64,000 nt of DNA from Gracilaria gracilis (GCA_030374805.1 JARGSG010000205.1:78070-142069), one strand, 5' to 3'. Shown: positions 46,510-56,610, counted from the stretch's first letter. The notes: a model not told the origin generated them from the letters alone. Numbers and translations are program-made.

Positions 46510-47300
46510 TCCTACTCAGAGAATGAGGCGTGGAAGGAGGTAAGAGTGCTGCCGTAGGCGAGGAGGGATTGTACTGTGGAGGGGATATTGTAGGAGATAG
46601 CTTTGTTGAAGGAGACTGTACCGAGTAGTTTCTTCATTATCGTTGAGACTATGGTATTGTAGTGGGTGGCCACGTCATGCATGGTAATGAAGTCGTGGGC
46701 GGAACCAAATAGGTTGAATGAAGAGATCCAGACGAGCTTTTCGTAGTAGGATCTAGAGAAGGCGTCTTCGTCAACGGTATTGCAAGTGAGACCTGCGTTA
46801 AAGAAGCGTTGTGCTAGTACGAAAGCCCATTTTCCGGTGACAGTTGTGAGGCCGTTGGGAGTAAGAGGGGTGACGCCATCCTGTGGAGGTGCACCGAGGG
46901 TGGGTACGGCGATGTAAAGAATGCTCGTGTGGTGCGATGAAGACCATGTTTTGAAATAATGGGAAGAATGTGGCCGTTCTGAATGAAGACCAAGTTTTGT
47001 CTGCGAGATGGAGGGCAGGAGCGAATTACTGTTTCCAACAAGTTGCTCCTGCCGCAGAAGAAAATGGGACCTTGCGGAATGCTATGTGCGGCTATGAAAT
47101 CTTGTAGTAAAAGAATGGTACCTTGAGGGGTACCGTGGTCGTAAAGCATGGAGCCAATGGGGTCTCTGCATACAAAAATAGCTGGGGTGTGGGAGGAGCG
47201 GAGAAAAGAGGAAGGCGAGGTCATTATGTCGAATTTGTTGGATGCTGTGAGGAGATATTGTGCTACAGGAGAGGAAGGGAGAGATGCTTAAGTAGAGAAC
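46510..47300 (-). pseudogene. Reductase-like protein (possibly ApbA/PanE type)
   Basis: Two frames join by a one-base shift near 46,930. The first gives DHGTPQGTILLLQDFIAAHS and FIQNGHILPIISKHGL. The second gives YIAVPTLGAPPQDGVTPLTP, GKWAFVLAQRFFNAGL and YYEKLVWISSFNLFGSAHDF, ending near 46,512. The arrangement (an NGH segment, then a helical C-terminal part with EKL.W...N) recalls ketopantoate-reductase-like proteins, but the N-terminal Rossmann glycines are not clear. Frame continuity across the shift supports a real gene, while the function is a weak guess. Confidence 0.35.
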
Positions 47301-47730
47301 GACGTTGCCGATGTATACACCGATAAAGTGGTTTCAGAGGAAAATATAGTTTTTATGACTAAGTAGTAGAAAGAATGAGGTAGGTGGGTATGAAGGGATT
47401 ACGACTGATGAATGTGTTTATGAAAAGAGATATGTCGAAATGAAGTATGAAGGGGAAGATGGAGTTAAGGAACGGGCGCTGTGGATTGGTTTTGTGGGAT
47501 GGTACTGAAAGGAAAAAACGAAAATATGGAAATATCTGGGAGAAATGGAGTTTTTGGGGAATGGCGGGAAATTGAGGTATAGAAAATTGTAATACAAATA
47601 GGCCTGCGGGGTAGAGGGGTGTGTGGCCACGAGTGTAACGGCTGTGATCAGGGGTGGCAAAGACGAGAGTTTTTGTAAGTCGCTCAGGCCTGTTCAAGTC
47701 GTTTATCGCCGGACGCCGTCTTTTATCGAG

Positions 47731-48820
47731 ATGTGGAATGGATACGTTGGTGACGAGGAGCTAATGGCTCTGCTGCATAGGACGGAAGTGCAAGAGACGC
47801 CACCGCGGAAGGAGGGAGGGGGTACTGAGGGGGTTTGTGTGAGTCAGGGGGTTTGTAATGGGGATCGAGGAGGCGGTGGGATGGGGATGGGGATGGAGGA
47901 AAAGGACCGGAGAGAAGGTTTATGGGGGAGATGGAGGAACGGGTGAGGAAGCTTGGGGGGAGTTTGAAGGAGTACTTCGACGACATGCTGTCGGAGATGG
48001 TGGCAGACATGGGAGGGGTGGTGCTGAGTGTGGCGGAGGTTGGGGTGCCGATGGAATTGATTTCGACGATTCGGAAGAGGATGGAGTTGACTGGGGTGGG
48101 GGCTGTGGGATATGTGAATGGGATGTTGGAGTGCGTGGGGAGGGAGATGGGGAGGCTGCGAAAGGAGAACATGGGGCTGAAGGGTAGCGTTGAAGTGTTG
48201 GAGGAGCAAGTGGGACAGGTGGAGAAGGCGTGCAAACTGCTGATGGAGTTGAAGGAAATGGTGAGAGGAGGAGGAGTAAGGGTGGGAGACGGAGCAGCTA
48301 AAGGGTCGCCGGTGACGCCTGGTTCTCGGGGTGGGCGGGGGAGTGTGAGGGAGAGGGGGGGAGAAGAGGAAGGAGGAGAAGGTGTGGAAAGTCGACTGAA
48401 GAAGAGGAGGAAGGAGGAGAAGGTGTGAAAAGTCGACTGAAGAAGAGGAGGAAGGGTGGGGTGATGGTGGACGATGATGGGAAGGAGTTTGTGCCGCCAC
48501 AGCTGCCGGATGGTGCGCCGTTGGTGGGTTTCGGGAGTGAGGTGGCGGCTGCGAGGACGGCGGAGAGTATATTGGAGGAGCAGGAGGAGAAGAGGCTGGG
48601 AGGGGTTGGAAGCCGCTTTGGGGCTAGGAAAGTGTACCAGAATGGGGAGAGTTGTCCGTTGGACTTCTTTAACTTCACGTTTAGGGAAACTGAGACTCAG
48701 GATCCGAATGCCGAGTTGGAATACACCAGCGCTGGTGACCCGAGAGTAAATTTTTTGAGTGATTTTGACGACTGCGACGAATGTAAGGTAACGGGCAGTG
48801 GCGCACGAACTGCAAACTAG
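47731..48820 (+). pseudogene. Coiled-coil protein of the giant element
   Basis: From about MWNGYVGDEELMALLHRTEV (47731), after a frame change near 47,900, a helical region MGEMEERVRKLGGSLKEYF follows, then heptads (REMGRLRKENMGLKGSVEVL) and a basic KKRRK stretch. A 41-bp tandem duplication (48381-48421 repeated at 48422) shifts the frame and creates a TGA. The following frame continues to 48820 with DGKEFVPPQLPDGAPLVGFG and PLDFFNFTF. Without the extra copy the two frames would be continuous. No known family is recognised. Confidence 0.5.
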
Positions 48821-48974
48821 CATACAACTTCAACAAATGGAGTTCAACTGCGGCACGTGGGAATGCGATTTCCAAAAAAAAATTTTTTCCTTGCCAACTA
48901 GCGCAATCTGCGAAGTTGCTAGGTTTTTCGGACTTTTATTTTCATAACTAGCCATCTAGCATAGTAAACTAGCA
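48814..48974. promoter_or_regulatory. Subterminal TGCTAGTTT motifs, right side
   Basis: AAACTAGCA, the complement, occurs exactly at 48814-48822 and 48966-48974. Looser versions (CAACTAGCG, TAACTAGCC, TTGCTAGGT) lie between. They mirror the motifs at the left end. Confidence 0.6.
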
Positions 48975-48990
48975 TTCCGAGAACACCGAC
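48966..48990 (-). repeat. Right terminal inverted repeat of giant element
   Basis: This is the complement of 30380-30404 with one mismatch. Immediately beyond it begins chromovirus B. Confidence 0.75.
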
Positions 48991-49157
48991 GGACACCCAT
49001 GCGGAATAAAAGCACGCCCTCATACGGCTTGCCGGAGATCTCCCTTTCGCCATCAACGCGCACTCCTGCTCCCGCAGTCTCCATCGCTCCGACGCCTTCT
49101 CGCGACACCTCGGTTACCAGGCACCTTCCTCCTCCGACTCCTGTCTTCGAGCTTACC

Positions 49158-50837
49158 ATGAGCGGCAACCAACAACCCTTCACCGGGGGACTCACCAGGT
49201 TCCGTTCCGCGCCCTTACCACAAAGCGGGCAACAGTCCGGTGCGAACCGTGGTCCTCCGTCCGGGACGGTGCCGATTTCATCCAAAGTGAAGGCGACCAC
49301 CAGCTCCGAGGCGGGTGGCGGTTGGCCATCCTACGACTCCCTTTTGGGGCTCAACCAGAACAGTCGGCAGGGCGCGATGCCCCTCCGGCTGGCACCGTGG
49401 TTTCACCAGATCTCAGTGTTCGACGAAGAGCTGATTTTTCAGAAACCTGACGGCAACGAGCACCTCTCCGGGGACTTACTAGCAATAGTTACCACTTCGC
49501 GGGACTAGCGCCAGCGTGTTACCATGCCGGAACACCAGGTTCTCTACTATGCGGGCCAGTTTCGAGCTCAGGCTCACGCAGCGCTTGTGCGGAATGGATA
49601 CGAACGGCAAAACCGGGCTCCATTCGAGTTCTTCATTCCCCGAGAGATGAGGTTCGATATCGAACACTACCGCACTGGCGGGGAGATGAGCTATTGCAAC
49701 CGGCCGTCGTCGTTAGAGACCTTCGCTTGGCGGGGATTCCCGGCCGTCTGGCAGGAAGCCCTTTGTTGGCAGAAGCCGATCATTCGGGCCGAATTCCGCT
49801 ACCTAGCGCGTCATTACCGATCCTTGTTCCTTCAGGACTTCATCTGCTTTGAGCGTCGCTGCCGTTCCCGGTTCGGGTACTTCAACCCGTACCAAAACGT
49901 GGAAGGGGAGCGCATTGCTCCAGCTCACTGACAAGGTCGGTATGTTCCTCTGCCGGCCCGGTGGGCGCAGCTTGAGGCCTGCCGGGGGTGCTACATTGGG
50001 TCGCCCCCGGTGTTCACCTATCTAGGGTCATACCCCCTCACGGATCCGCGTAGCGGGCTTTGGCCGGTGGCAGTCACCGAATAATCTGTCCGCGCTGCAG
50101 CATATACCATCCAGTACCGACTGTGGTTTCTTCTTCCGCGCGTGCGGGCCAGTATCTGTCAACTGGACCTCATCATCCTCCTTGAAGGTCAGGCTAACGC
50201 AGAAGAAGTCCTCAAGCTTCTCGATTACATCGACAGTATTGACTGGAAAACGGTCCCAATCGAGCAATGCGGCAGGCTCACCGGTGGTGGGGGACACGGC
50301 CCAGGCATGGGGCGCAATACCGCTTTGGCGGGAAACTTCATGTATTTCGATCCGTGGGAAGAACGGGAGATTTCCGCTAGCGAAGCGGCCGAACTCTGGA
50401 ATGCTCCGAGGAAGATCTTAATAGGTTACCCAATTGGGTTCGTCAATTCAGACGACTACTACCGCTCAAGCGGGGACAGCGAACCCATGTTGTTGGACAA
50501 TGAACCCGAAGCGGCGGGCGTTGATGACGACGCGATGGTTGTCGGCACTCCTCTGGAGGATGACGAACCCGTACCACAGGAGTCTGAGCCCGCTGCTGAG
50601 AAGTCAGCGCCAGCGTCGGCTTCGGCCTCGGCTCTGGCTGCCCCGACCTCCACGGCGGCTGCCGGAAGTACTACCCAGACAGGTGCAAACCCGGGTGAGA
50701 TCGTAGCGCAGTTCCTGCGCGGAGTGGGTCTCGGCGCCGACACGGCGACCGGCGATATGGCCGCGATGCGGGATGTGCTTGCGCAACCCCTCGGCGAGGT
50801 CCAACCTTCCGACGAAGGGAGTGACAACAACCAGTAA
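49158..50837 (+). pseudogene. Conserved antisense gene of chromovirus B, unknown function
   Basis: One frame of 559 residues runs from MSGNQQPFTGG to VQPSDEGSDNNQ with only three in-frame stops (TAG 49506, TGA 49929, TAA 50082). Copy A has Trp at the first position (FDWRNR against RD*RQR). The N-terminal 100 residues are Pro/Ser/Gly-rich. The middle, about 49,370-50,440, looks globular: aromatic and Arg-rich, with AEFRYLARHYRSLFLQDF and a CFERRCRSRFGYF segment. The C-terminal third is acidic, then Ala/Ser-rich, with a short conserved end (FLRGVGL...AMRDVLAQPL). No known domain is recognised. A Gag-like or nucleic-acid-binding role is conceivable but unsupported. The frame is also open upstream to 48999. 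Confidence 0.75.
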
Positions 50838-50858
50838 GACTGGGTCCAAATAGTACCA

Positions 50859-50864
50859 AATAAA
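50859..50864 (+). terminator. Polyadenylation signal AATAAA after the antisense gene
   Basis: AATAAA lies 22 bases after the stop codon of the antisense gene of copy B, in the sense of that gene. This supports transcription on this strand. Copy A shows no such hexamer at the matching place. Confidence 0.5.
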
Positions 50865-51135
50865 GCACCTGTTTGTGGAACTCTTCCGTCTAAGACGTGT
50901 GTGTGTAGTTGTCGGTAGTGAACCGGCTACTTACGCGGTGTGGGCGGAAATGCACACCCTTCCGAATGGGAAAACCATGCTTGCCATGTGAGCACCAGCA
51001 AGCTGGGTGAAAACCCTTTTGGGCTTTGTTTGCAAAACAATAGGCACGACCGTGGTCGGGATATCAACGCGAGAGCGGTGACATCTTCCCGTCCATGACC
51101 TGTTTTCTTCAACTCTTCCCGTTTCCACGGTTCCA

Positions 51136-53042
51136 TCATCCCACTTGGGCGTTTTCCAGCGTCGCTGGAGGGGCGGTTCCCGTTTGATGGTGATATTGGA
51201 GCACCTTTGAACGTGGGAGGTGCTCGATCTTCTCGGCAGTGTCCTGAGCCGAATCACACCCGTACCAACGGACGTGGTAGCGAAGTGTTCCCTCCTGGTT
51301 CCAGGAATGCCCGACAATTCGGTCGATGATGTACTCTTGGATGTACACCTGACGGCATTGCCGAGTCGTCGTTATTATTGAGCGTTCATCACCCTGCGAA
51401 GGGGAACTTCCCGACTCGGGTGTTGCCTCACGTGTCGCGGTTGACCAAGTGGTCCTCCTGAGAAGTGGGATTTCCGGTCGGCGTAGCGCAGGTCTGCATG
51501 CTTGAACCCCTTTCGACGGTGGTTTCGACGGACTCGTCGCGGCTTTCCCATGTTGCGCTGCAAGTGGTGCGGCGCCGCCCGCCTTCTCCGTGCGTGTACG
51601 TTCCTCCACTGGCGTGGGGCCGTGATGCGTCGTGGAACGTTCCACCTCCCTTCACAGGGTGTCCTTCGCGGCACGTGCCAAGTGGTGGCGCCGTGGCGAT
51701 CTGTTCTAAACGGTTACTTCCGGTAACTCCGGTTGCCTTGTGGGCCTTCCAGCCATGCTGGGTTCAGCGCGTGCCGCACCCGGTACATGGGGAATTTCCG
51801 CCTCCCGTGGCGTTTCCTCACCGTCCATGATACGAACATCATCCCGAATGACCGGTTTCTATCCGATGACGATGCCAGGATCCACCGAGACACTCGGGAC
51901 TCGCACAGCAGTGCGTGGCTCTGCAATTTCGTCCCCCCTACGTACCGGGGTTACCGTCCCGCGTCCAGCGGTGTGTTTCAGCGTCGCGTCCGCCTTTGCG
52001 GTGGACGCGTGCCACCGATTGTTCGGATCCGTTCCCAACGGGGTTAGTTCTATGTCTCCCAGCTGAGCTGGTACCATAATCCGGTCACGACTCGCCTTGG
52101 GCGAGGGTGGGATAGTCCTGTACGCTTCTGTGTGTACATCCGCCGCTTTTGGCGTGGCTATGCTTCCCGTACTGGGGCCCAACAAACCGGAAGCGCTGGG
52201 TTTCCGCGACTGAAGCGGCTTCCCTGGCAAGATTTCCGGTGTGGCAGCAGCCCGCCGTGTATTACGGATGTACTGTTCCCGTTGCGACGGCGATTTACCT
52301 TCGGTAGAAGCGACCCCCTCCCCCTCCTTACACGGAGCGGCGGGGGATGGGATTGAGTGTTCCGCAGCGCGGGTGGCGTCCCCACGAGAGGGTTATAGAC
52401 TGGCCCTTCGGGCCAGTAGTGTGTTCTAATGTTGTCAGGCTATCCGATCCCATCGGGAGGTCTGACAGTCCCCGGTTTGGGTGCGGTAGAAACAAGGGGC
52501 GATTCAGCACGATTGTCTCGGGGGCTGTTGATTTCGGAGCCACGGGGCTGGCATGTGCCAGTACGACCTCAGACGAGGGTGGCGTGCCCAAGACTACGCT
52601 GTCGCGGGAGATCCGCTCGTGCATGTCCTTTATCGCTAGTACCACTGTGTCCTTCGTGACAGAGATTACTTTAAATGGTCCATCCGCCACGGGCGAGAGC
52701 TTATGGCATTTCTCCTTTTCTGGTTTATAGTGTTCATTCTGTACGAAGACGTAGTTGCCCATCTTAATTGGCAGAATTGTGCTTCCTCGCAAGCGGGCAT
52801 CGAAATCACGCTTTCAAGCGGCTTGAGTCCTCGCCATGGACCGGCGAGCGGCGGGAACCAACTTGGTAAGCCAATGTTTCCATTTTTGGCGATAGTCACC
52901 CACAGAGGGAAAATTACCCATCGTCGGCTGCGATTCTAACGCCAGAGGCGGGGGTCGTACGGGAGAGTACTAACTCCAACGGTGAAACACCGGTAGTTCT
53001 ATGTACCTGCGTGTTGTACAAGAACGTCAGAGCGTCAGGGTA
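51136..53042 (-). pseudogene. Integrase end, GPY/F module and chromodomain of chromovirus B
   Basis: The segment reads YNTQVHRTTGVSPLELVL near 53,000. About 52,790-52,560 reads YVFVQNEHYKPEKEKCHKLS, PVADGPFKVISVTKDTVVL and HERISRDSVV, the GPY/F module. A polar linker follows in shifted frames. It ends with a chromodomain (about 51,340-51,180): YIIDRIVGHSWNQ, LRYHVRWYGCDSAQDTAEKI, EHLPRSKVLQYH. The chromodomain here has no stop and is better kept than in copy A. It would target integration to modified histones. Confidence 0.8.
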
Positions 53043-53043
53043 C

Positions 53044-54413
53044 TTTTTTTCAATCAATTGCTGTTTTATTTATAGTGTTCCCAATATCTCATGAAGAGCA
53101 GCAGGGTAACACTGTCAAGATGTAAACTAACTTGGTCAATTACGAACCAACGCATTCGTTCTTACTACTTATAACACAGATTTACAACTGTGTTTCTTCC
53201 AGTACCTCTAGTGTTTCGTTCGCCTCCTGCCTTTCTCCAGGTGACCAATCTTCCATTCCGAGTAGTACTTTCAGACTTCCGTACTTCCAGTACTCGTGTC
53301 CAAGTACATCACGTGCCCCCACAGGGTTCGCTGGGAACTCGTTGAAGTACCATCGGATACCCATCATTCTGTGCGAAACTTTTCGCAACCGAAGAATGGG
53401 TGTGTATTTCCCATTTGGCGCACTCGGAATTTTGCGAACGCGTCTTGCCGAGGCAAGTTTCCACTCCACATCCCGTATATTTTCTATCCCCGTTGTAAAC
53501 AAATTATCGATTTCAGCTCGTAGTGCCGAAATTGAAGGATGTGCAGTATACAGCGACAACTGCCGACATGCTTGGTTCAGCTTTAACTGTCGGGATCTTT
53601 GTTCCAAGTCAAGGTTCAATGCCGTTTCACGACATGATTGATAGTGCTGTAGACGCTTGGAGGCGAGCACAATTCGTCGCAGAGCCGCAGACTCTAAACG
53701 ACAAAGTGCACGCATCATTGGCACCCGATATGTTCCAAACCGAGATGCCATTTTTCCAAGAATCAGTTTGAAGAACGTTGCCTCAAGCTTCACTATCGCC
53801 ATTTCCAAATGTGGTGTGAGCGGTACAAGATGCAACGCATATTCGTAAATCGACCTCACGAATGCGCGGTACAAACTCACACAGCTGCGCGTATTAAATC
53901 CATTCCGGTGCAGACCAGCACCGGCTAGGCTTCCTAATCGACGTTGAGCATTTTGTACCCGTTCCATGTGCTTGTCGTCTGTTACTCCACTGGTGGTTAG
54001 AGACACCCCCAGATATACTGCACTACGTACCACGCTCAGCTTATCACCAGCAAGTGTGGATGTTGCAGAGTGATTTTGGTTTGCAGGCAGTTGCAGTACC
54101 ATCGACTTGTCGTTTGCGGTGTTCCACGGCATTTGCATTTCTTTGCCCCAACTACTGCATATGTCTAGCAGTTGTTGCAGCCCGCTATCGGTCTTGGCCA
54201 TCAGAATCACATCGTCGGCAAATGCACTTGCACCTCGATGCGACACATGATATGGCACCTCCTGCACTCGATACAGCATGGAATCAATATACATGTTGAA
54301 CAATGTACAGCTGAATGGGTCACTTTGGGGGACTCCAAGAGTCATTTGTACTTGTTCATCTTTCCAATTTTCATTTATGAAAGCGTTGACTGGTTGCAGC
54401 AGCAAAGTAGTTC
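53044..54413 (-). pseudogene. LINE (non-LTR) reverse transcriptase, 5'-truncated
   Basis: 407 open codons (54405-53182) begin inside the RT domain: GVPQSDPFSCTLFNMYIDSM, then the catalytic ASAFADDVILMAKT, then YLGVSLT and the thumb-like region LYRAFVRSIYEYAL. The fingers, any endonuclease and ORF1 are absent. Downstream on the same strand stand AATAAA (53070-53065) and a run of seven A (53050-53044) that abuts the integrase of chromovirus B, as expected of a LINE 3' end. The 5' end stops at the first tandem unit (54414), so truncation or later replacement by the array occurred there. Confidence 0.85.
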
Positions 54414-54710
54414 ATGGACGTTATAGCTGAAAGGGAAAGTTGAGGGGATGCAAGGGAAGTTCGCCAGCTCTGGCTGGGATTTACTTGGAGGTGCGTAGCT
54501 CACAACTTATATAGCACTTCTTCGTCGCACCACCGAACAACTCCAACTCGCAGTAAAACCTAAGCCACTAATCAGGGACACTCAATACTACCAATCATCT
54601 TCTAACATGACATGGTAACGCTGCCACAATTCATGGCAGCTTACAAGTAGCAAGGCACAACAGTGCACAGCAGTGCACAGCAGTGCAAAACAATTCCGTA
54701 CAATATTGCA

Positions 54711-54780
54711 CAACAATGTACAACAATGTACAACAATGTACAACAATGTACAACAATGTACAACAATGTACAACAATGTA
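54711..54780 (+). repeat. (CAACAATGTA)7 minisatellite
   Basis: Seven exact 10-bp units follow repeats of CAGTGCACAG. The same count of seven is present in unit 2 (57974-58043) and unit 3 (61239-61308). Confidence 0.95.
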
Positions 54781-55331
54781 CAACCATGCGCATCCATGAC
54801 AGTGCATACACACAATACGAAAGCGCACCATAATGACCAGACGACGACCATCCATACACAAACACCCGCACCTGTTGCCTGCAACCTGTAATCACTACAC
54901 GACGCCATAATGTGTATGTCTAGGCTCACCAAGTCACACGTCAGCAACAAGTACCTGTAAACCATATGACGTGAACCAAACACAACCAACAAGTTCCATG
55001 CATCCAGAGACATACATGTGCATGCAGCACTACCCGAACATGATGTCAACCACTCTACAGTGTCAACACTCGTGCACCATGTACCAAGTATCCACATTGC
55101 TACATGTGCACACTGTGCACCACGACCACTCTGGACAACGTGTCCTCGTGTACAGTCTGTCTGTACGAACCCATCTGAACACCTTGATATTCGACACAGC
55201 ACCACATCTGACACGTTCATCCAAAGGTGGCTCTTCCACCATCCAACACAGTGGAGCGTACAGAACGACATCAGTCATAGTTTCACATACCAAGGTACCA
55301 TTCTAGACTTGTCACATGTGAACAGCTTGAT

Positions 55332-55746
55332 GTCAGTGACAGCATGACATCCAACACCCTCCCTATGTTACTGACTTCAAGCGAGTCGCACAAGCACCAA
55401 CAGCACAATTAACTTGGTGTAATATGTGCAATGCCACCCTTTCAGTAATATCGTGCAGAGGGATGGTGACAGCCAGTTCAACAGCCTAATGAGATGTGTC
55501 AAAGTCCATATTCTTACATCTATGACCAGTGTCCTTCTACCACACTTGCGTACTTTTGGACTTAATATGAGAGTGACAGCATCGGGTCTTCTTTCAACAC
55601 CCTCCCTCTGTCACTCACTTCAATCGCAGTACTCCAACACTTGTAACGAAGGCAATGAGACACGATCTTCTAAGCAGGAAAGAACTGACGAGACAGTGAG
55701 AGGTTAAATCTCAGGATGATCTTCAGAAACCCTCCCTCTCTCACTG
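55332..55746 (+). repeat. Three hairpins with variable stems and a constant CCCTCCCT
   Basis: Arms: GTCAGTGACA/TGTTACTGAC (55332, 55366), GAGTGACAG/CTGTCACTC (55571, 55608) and CAGTGAGAG/CTCTCACTG (55694, 55738). In each the 3' arm directly follows AACACCCTCCCT or AAACCCTCCCT. Stem sequences differ but stay complementary. The same occurs in units 2 and 3. Confidence 0.8.
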
Positions 55747-55826
55747 ACCTTGAAAGCAAATTGAATTCCAGTTCCTCTCAAACCTGCAAAGCAACACACT
55801 TTCTGCCTCATTGCCATCACAGAAGC

Positions 55827-56545
55827 GATCTAGACATGCACAAATGACAACCTTCTAGATCCTTGAACCATATATTTTCTCCAAGCATGTAACAAAGAAC
55901 AACCTCTTGGAAAATCTTCTCTTCTGTAGGTTTACCAGACATGCAAATCAGGACAACCTTCTGGTTCACCCACAATCATTTGAACACCGGACATGCAACA
56001 CAGAGCAACCTTCCGGATCAAATTCGTCATGATCATGCCGTAGACATGCAAAAATGACACACTTCTAGGTCCATGAAATGAAGCAGTTCTCCGAGCATGT
56101 AACACATAACAACCTCTCGAAGCAACAATCATCTCAATGTTCAACCAGACATGCAACACAATAGCAACCTTCCGGTTCAACATAAACGTTCTGTACACCG
56201 AACATGCAACACAAAGCAACCTTCCGGGTCAGAAACACATATCTTCATACGCTGGACATGCGAAACACAGCAAACTTCCAGCTTAACAGCTCTCCTCTAG
56301 ATGCCGGACATGCAAAAACACAGCAACGTTCCGGAAACAATGAGAGCATAACAGTCATCCCGGGCATGCAAAACGACAACCTTCTGAGCTTCTTTGGCGA
56401 ACAGAAGTATCAGACATGTACATCGCAACCTTCTGATACGTTCATTGTACTCAGACATGCATAAGGACAACCTCCCGGAATGCGTAGGGAAAACAGTTAC
56501 ATAGAGTCTCAGGCATGAAAACACTCAACCTCCTGAGCTCTAGTA
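55827..56545 (+). repeat. Array of ~14 short hairpin repeats, unit 1
   Basis: About every 40-70 bp the core (G)ACATGCAA-N(5-9)-CAACCTT recurs, flanked by arms that pair with each other but differ between repeats: GATCTAGA/TCTAGATC (55827), TCCAAG/CTTGGA (55880), ACCAGA/TCTGGT (55934), CCGGA/TCCGG (55987), GCTGGA/TCCAGC (about 56251), CCGGA/TCCGG (about 56303), GTATCAGA/TCTGATAC (about 56407) and CTCAGG/CCTGAG (about 56508). Others pair imperfectly. Loops are about 18-22 bases. Confidence 0.85.
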
Positions 56546-56610
56546 AACATAGAAGCAAAAGAAAGCAACAAAAAAATGAACATCGGGCCCACTGGCAGGA
56601 AATACTATTC

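Larger units (their letters stand above)
30380..48990. mobile_element. Giant (18.6 kb) putative DNA transposon with cargo
   Basis: The borders are inverted repeats: GTCGGTGTTATCGGAATGCT AGTTT at 30380-30404 and its reverse complement at 48966-48990, 24 of 25 matching. The similarity extends a few bases outward. The motif TGCTAGTTT or its complement recurs four times within 190 bp of the left end and at least twice near the right end. Inside, in order: a Plavaka/KDZ-like transposase (+), a basic unknown protein (-), an amino-methyltransferase/SET fusion (-), a field of hairpins, a ParB-like protein (+), a reductase-like protein (-) and a coiled-coil protein (+). No retroelement genes lie inside. 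Target duplication could not be settled. All genes carry breaks, so this copy is inactive. That the cargo moves as one unit is inference. Confidence 0.6.
48991..53043 (-). mobile_element. Ty3/gypsy chromovirus, copy B (3' part)
   Basis: In reverse orientation this holds the last part of the integrase core, the GPY/F module, the linker, the chromodomain and the convergent antisense gene, in the same order and spacing as copy A (about 300 bp between the two gene ends). Its 3' LTR is lost at the giant-element border. Its upstream pol part is cut at 53,043, where a LINE 3' end joins. It is the same family as copy A but clearly diverged. Confidence 0.8.

Noticed and set aside
30931-48820. Reassigned stop codons in the giant-element genes
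   Set aside because: TAG, TAA and TGA all occur in frame within these genes, so no single reassignment explains them. Host-like genes nearby end at normal stops.
54588-55271. 227-codon Cys/Trp-rich minus-strand frame in each tandem unit
   Set aside because: It spans the CAACAATGTA minisatellite and hairpin-forming DNA, has low-complexity protein content, and is kept in all units only because they are almost identical.
55827-56545. CRISPR array
   Set aside because: The recurring part is a short degenerate core with paired flanks, spacing is irregular and the genome is eukaryotic. There are no identical direct repeats and no cas genes.
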